DNA of 64,000 nt, from assembly GCF_018224885.1 (NCBI RefSeq), contig NZ_JAGTXB010000001.1:1-64000 (forward strand), written 5' to 3'. Origin of the DNA: Chitinophaga hostae (GTDB taxonomy: Bacteria > Bacteroidota > Bacteroidia > Chitinophagales > Chitinophagaceae). Position numbers and translations under genes: made by a program. Under the pieces are notes generated by a model. That model was not told where the DNA came from, searched no databases, and saw only the letters and a list, made by a program, of their open reading frames with translations. Shown here one piece after another: positions 61,277 through 64,000 of the stretch (position 1 is its first letter; every line of letters starts with the position of its first letter).

Positions 61277-62512
61277 TTAAACCAGGAATATTTTGTCCCA
61301 TCCTTTTAACTCTTTACTTTCCTTGTAACCATACAATACCAGCAATGCTCCCAGCCATCCCGTGAGCAAATTGAGTTTATCCGGAGAGAATGAAAGGATC
61401 TTCATTTCTTTCTCCATATAATCAGTAGTGGCATTAATCCAGAAGTGGTAGGACTGTTGATGAATTGGGTTATTCGTTATATCGTAAATCTTTTTATATA
61501 GCATAGCCACTCCTGAGGTACCATGACATATGTAGTAATCACGAATATCTGTTTCTGCGAAATTTTTCCGCATCATGGTAGCAGCACACATCTCTTCTGC
61601 TATGTGGATATACTTTTCCACAGATAAATCAGTGCCTGTTTTATATAACAGGTAAACCATACCCAGATCACTGTTGCACCAGCCCACCCGCCCTGAATAA
61701 TGGTACAGGTTAGTACTGTTTCCATCTTCGGGAGTAATGAGCAAGTCGGGACGCTCAGTCATAATATTATAGGGAAATATAGACGGGAAGCAGTTTTCCC
61801 TGGTATCCAGGACTTTAATCCTTTCCACATCTATCTCACTTCTTCTAAATTGTAACAACTGTTCTAAAGTATTCAGAATAATATCCCTTGTCTTCTCACG
61901 TTCAATTCCGCTTTCGTATAAAGACAGCATCACAGCGATAATAGCTCCCGATCCATGCGCAAAACCAAAGTTTATTCCCATCGTATAGGAATCGTCGGTA
62001 TTATTATAAAAGAAGAAATTATTTGCTACTCCATAACTATGAACTTTCGTTATTATTTCCTCGCAATACTGGTAAGATTCTGTTGCGTGGAGATAAAACA
62101 ATAGCCCTATAGCACCATAAAAATAATCGAAGGATTGCGCATCAAGCATCTTCAAAGCATTCCCATAAGCCAGCTCATTGATGACCGCTAGCTGTTCCTG
62201 GTATTCCTCCCCAAGTATTTTTTCCTTCATCACCAGGTGCAAAACATAGCCCAAACCGGGCAATCCGTCTGCAAACGAGCTCTGAGCGGTCAGATCCGAT
62301 GTGCCTTCCGAAATTTCATTAAAAATACTTTCCAGTACTGTTGCCACTTTCATCAGATATGGGCTATCAGGTTCTTCTCTCGACATATAAACGGCATATA
62401 ATGCCAGTCCCAATTTTCCATTCAGAATATTTTCAAGTTGAATCTTTTCCGGATCACAATCTAAAATGAACTCCCTGGCAGTATTTAAAATATCAGCAAT
62501 TCTATCCTTCAT
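61277..62512 (-). CDS. lanC: Lanthionine cyclase LanC (active-site residues intact)
   Basis: The 411-residue product has the alpha-toroid layout of class I cyclases with the expected GxxG and GxxHG repeats. By comparison with NisC the key residues are present: D129 in FDYFYG, H186 in GFAHGSGA, R275 and C279 in GRVGWCNSDLG, and C329-H330 in YICHGTSGVAML. C279, C329 and H330 are the zinc ligands. It would add Cys thiols to dehydrated residues to form (methyl)lanthionine rings. It lies 11 bases after the degenerate paralogue and 10 before the oxidoreductase gene. Confidence 0.94.
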   Translation of the reverse strand: MKDRIADILNTAREFILDCDPEKIQLENILNGKLGLALYAVYMSREEPDSPYLMKVATVLESIFNEISEGTSDLTAQSSFADGLPGLGYVLHLVMKEKILGEEYQEQLAVINELAYGNALKMLDAQSFDYFYGAIGLLFYLHATESYQYCEEIITKVHSYGVANNFFFYNNTDDSYTMGINFGFAHGSGAIIAVMLSLYESGIEREKTRDIILNTLEQLLQFRRSEIDVERIKVLDTRENCFPSIFPYNIMTERPDLLITPEDGNSTNLYHYSGRVGWCNSDLGMVYLLYKTGTDLSVEKYIHIAEEMCAATMMRKNFAETDIRDYYICHGTSGVAMLYKKIYDITNNPIHQQSYHFWINATTDYMEKEMKILSFSPDKLNLLTGWLGALLVLYGYKESKELKGWDKIFLV

Positions 62513-62523
62513 TACAACACAAA

Positions 62524-63699
62524 TTAGTAATTAAAGAAAATTAAGTAATCACTGGGCAAGGATAACTTATGGCCTATCAAAGCGATACCGATACCGGATA
62601 TTCCATAGGCAAATGATATCTGAAAGTGATCACTATAGCCATTATAATAAGTATCAAACCCCGCCCATGGGGTGGTACTTTTATTGAAATTCAACACTTC
62701 TTCCAACCAATGAGCAGAAGAAGCCGAAATACTCTCGCTTTTAATCAACTGTTTATATCTATTAAAAATGCTAAGCAGGCCAGCTGCACCATGCAATAGC
62801 TGGGCATCCTTAATATATTTCTGCGCGTCATCCCTGAACCGGGCCGCATTTTCAATAATTTTTATCCCTTCCCGGCGATAATAGTCGTTATCAAATAGTT
62901 CCCCACATTGATAGAAAACATTTCCTATCCCCACATCACCATAAGCCAGGTTTTGTAATGGTTCCTGGGATTCCGGTGCCGAGCCAAAGGGATATAGTCG
63001 CACATATCCCTCTGCCAGCCGATATTTTATCAGGTTCTGAAGTCCCTTGTGAATCATATCTGCACAGATCTCCCTTTTGAAATCATGCTCGTAAAGACGT
63101 AGTAAAAAAAATATAATCCCGGCCTGACCGTTTGTCGTACCAAATCTTCTGACCTGCAAATTGCCGTGGTGAGATGAATTGAAATACCAGAAAATACTTC
63201 CGTCACTATCAACATGGGCAGCTGTTGATATCAGCTGTATAATATCATTAAGCTCTGTAGAGTAATCTTTCAAGCCATTTCCTTCAACAAAATAGTGCCC
63301 TGCGCCAATGACTCCCAACACGGTATTAAGGTTCTTATTATCAATTTCACGCTGAAGCACTTCTTTAATAAAGGCATCGATCTCGTCAAGATATGCTGTT
63401 ATTGTTTCCACTTCGAGTAAGTTCTCCCGGAAAAGAAAAAGAAGATACCTGCCAAGTTCTACCAGATCACATAGCTCAAAATCCTTCAGCTGATGTTGCT
63501 CCAATCCCTCAAAACATGTTTCCAAGTAGTCAGCCACCTTTTGAAGATGTTCTGCTTTACCGGTATACCGAGCGTAGTAAAAATAAAATATAGACAACCC
63601 GATAATTCCATCTTTGATAGTTACTGATGAAAGTAATTGCCGGTTGCTTGAGATAGACTGTTCAATCTGGTGAATGCATAAATCTATTTTATCGCACAT
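62524..63699 (-). CDS. LanC-like protein lacking the zinc and catalytic residues
   Basis: The 391-residue product is clearly LanC-like (VTIKDGIIGLSIFYFYYARY; FGTTNGQAGIIFFLLRLYE; NLAYGDVGIGNVFYQCG; LLHGAAGLLSIFNRY; ISFAYGISGIGIALIGHKLS), but the key positions differ. N125 stands where LanC has Asp, N190 where it has the catalytic His, L248 for the Arg, A252 for the first zinc Cys and L302 for the second; only H303 remains. It cannot bind zinc in the usual way, so it is probably a pseudo-enzyme. A longer frame starting at 63852 overlaps the precursor gene, so I set the start at the ATG at 63699. It follows the precursor gene by 98 bases. Confidence 0.85.
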   Translation of the reverse strand: MCDKIDLCIHQIEQSISSNRQLLSSVTIKDGIIGLSIFYFYYARYTGKAEHLQKVADYLETCFEGLEQHQLKDFELCDLVELGRYLLFLFRENLLEVETITAYLDEIDAFIKEVLQREIDNKNLNTVLGVIGAGHYFVEGNGLKDYSTELNDIIQLISTAAHVDSDGSIFWYFNSSHHGNLQVRRFGTTNGQAGIIFFLLRLYEHDFKREICADMIHKGLQNLIKYRLAEGYVRLYPFGSAPESQEPLQNLAYGDVGIGNVFYQCGELFDNDYYRREGIKIIENAARFRDDAQKYIKDAQLLHGAAGLLSIFNRYKQLIKSESISASSAHWLEEVLNFNKSTTPWAGFDTYYNGYSDHFQISFAYGISGIGIALIGHKLSLPSDYLIFFNY

Positions 63700-63761
63700 A
63701 AAAAAAAGCGCTGGTTTATCGATAACCGATATAAGTCGGTTTCTTACAGTAGGGAGTGTAA

Positions 63762-63788
63762 GGAGTGACGAATAAAATCCGCCACTCC
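63762..63788 (-). promoter_or_regulatory. Hairpin between the precursor and the first modification gene
   Basis: On the minus strand GGAGTGGCG and CGTCACTCC form a 9-bp stem (one G-U pair) with a 9-base loop, 10 bases after the precursor stop codon. No T run follows. It may stabilise or process the message so that more precursor than enzyme is made. Confidence 0.5.
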
Positions 63789-63797
63789 TCTTATAAC

Positions 63798-63977
63798 CTA
63801 TTCTATAGAAGTGGAACTGGTAGTGCAGGTATCTCCACTTTTGCAAGTGCATTTAGGGCCAGAGGAGCTAAATACATTTGCGCTGTTACCACCTTTAACA
63901 GATGCCATTTGGCTTTCTTGTAATTTTGCAATTGAATCTTTGTTCAATTTCAGGGTTTTCGTTAATTGAATTTTCAT
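63798..63977 (-). CDS. lanA: Class I lanthipeptide precursor with double-glycine leader
   Basis: The 59-residue peptide has a Bacteroidetes-type leader, starting MKIQLTKTLKLNKDSIAKLQ and ending ASVKGG at residues 25-30. The core (31-59) starts NSANVFSSSGPKCTCKSGDT and ends CTTSSTSIE. It has three Cys (43, 45, 51) and thirteen Ser/Thr, so up to three (methyl)lanthionine rings and several leftover dehydro residues are possible. The C39 exporter in the same operon fits cleavage after GG at residue 30. It is the first gene of the operon inside the window; the promoter must lie beyond 64000 or within the last few bases. There is no weighty alternative reading of this frame. Confidence 0.9.
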   Translation of the reverse strand: MKIQLTKTLKLNKDSIAKLQESQMASVKGGNSANVFSSSGPKCTCKSGDTCTTSSTSIE

Positions 63978-64000
63978 AGCTTAAAAATTTCAAATTAAAA

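Noticed and set aside
62524..63852. The longer reading of the LanC-like gene that starts at 63852
   Set aside because: It would overlap the precursor gene on the same strand in another frame; the added residues show no LanC similarity, while the ATG at 63699 fits.
1..64000. tRNA or rRNA genes
   Set aside because: The gaps were scanned by eye for T-loop and CCA-like patterns and for conserved rRNA text; none was convincing. The GTTCGACCC near 24199 belongs to the metH leader hairpin.

Overview
The window looks like chromosomal DNA from the Bacteroidota, most likely Chitinophaga or a close relative. The evidence is a SusC/SusD pair, a two-gene MetH, the long IspG with an internal insertion, a RicT/PSP1 protein next to holB, a bTHX ribosomal protein, very weak Shine-Dalgarno signals, and promoters that fit the Bacteroidetes pattern TTG-N19/20-TAnnTTTG (clearest at 10021 and 29620). 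The genus is an inference; the phylum is well supported.

Layout. 1-7.1 kb: the end of one gene, then a TolC-RND-MFP efflux operon and its likely AraC regulator, all on the minus strand. 7.3-9.7 kb: ispG and a small exported Lys/Ala-rich protein. 10.0-13.4 kb: an operon for a TsdA-like diheme cytochrome, a secreted DsrE protein, a ModA-like binding protein and a LysR regulator, probably a sulfur-compound module. 13.4-23.5 kb: housekeeping and accessory genes, including an ECF sigma factor with two tandem anti-sigma-like genes, a CoA-transferase, an LpxR-like protein, an Ig-like lipoprotein and recR. 23.6-36.3 kb: a tiny Cys-rich ORF with a 75-residue partner, split metH, xth, hup, bTHX, pdxH, and the rplM-rpsI-rpsB-tsf-pyrH block. 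36.5-41.0 kb: an isolated SusC/SusD pair. 41.2-54.4 kb: a zinc peptidase, radA, comF, a glutathione peroxidase, holB, ricT, a nucleoid-associated protein, an SMP-30-like protein and a large DUF6067-like glycoside hydrolase.

54.5-64.0 kb: a compact class I lanthipeptide operon on the minus strand, continuing past the window edge. In order of transcription it holds a 59-residue double-glycine precursor, a LanC-like protein that has lost its zinc and catalytic residues, an intact LanC cyclase, a luciferase-like flavin oxidoreductase translationally coupled to a full-length LanB dehydratase, a C39-peptidase ABC exporter, and a miniature HlyD-like membrane protein, followed by a terminator. It is the best candidate for a new system here. 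The precursor would be dehydrated by LanB, cyclised by LanC, possibly reduced by the oxidoreductase, and cut and exported by the C39 transporter.

A second striking signal is spread over the whole window. At least fourteen gaps hold arrays of degenerate 7-base units (GCTAAAA, GCTTTAT and ATTCGTA types). Many fold into long inverted repeats (perfect arms up to 52 bp) and several begin exactly at the stop codon of the upstream gene. They resemble the heptanucleotide STRR repeats of cyanobacteria in design.
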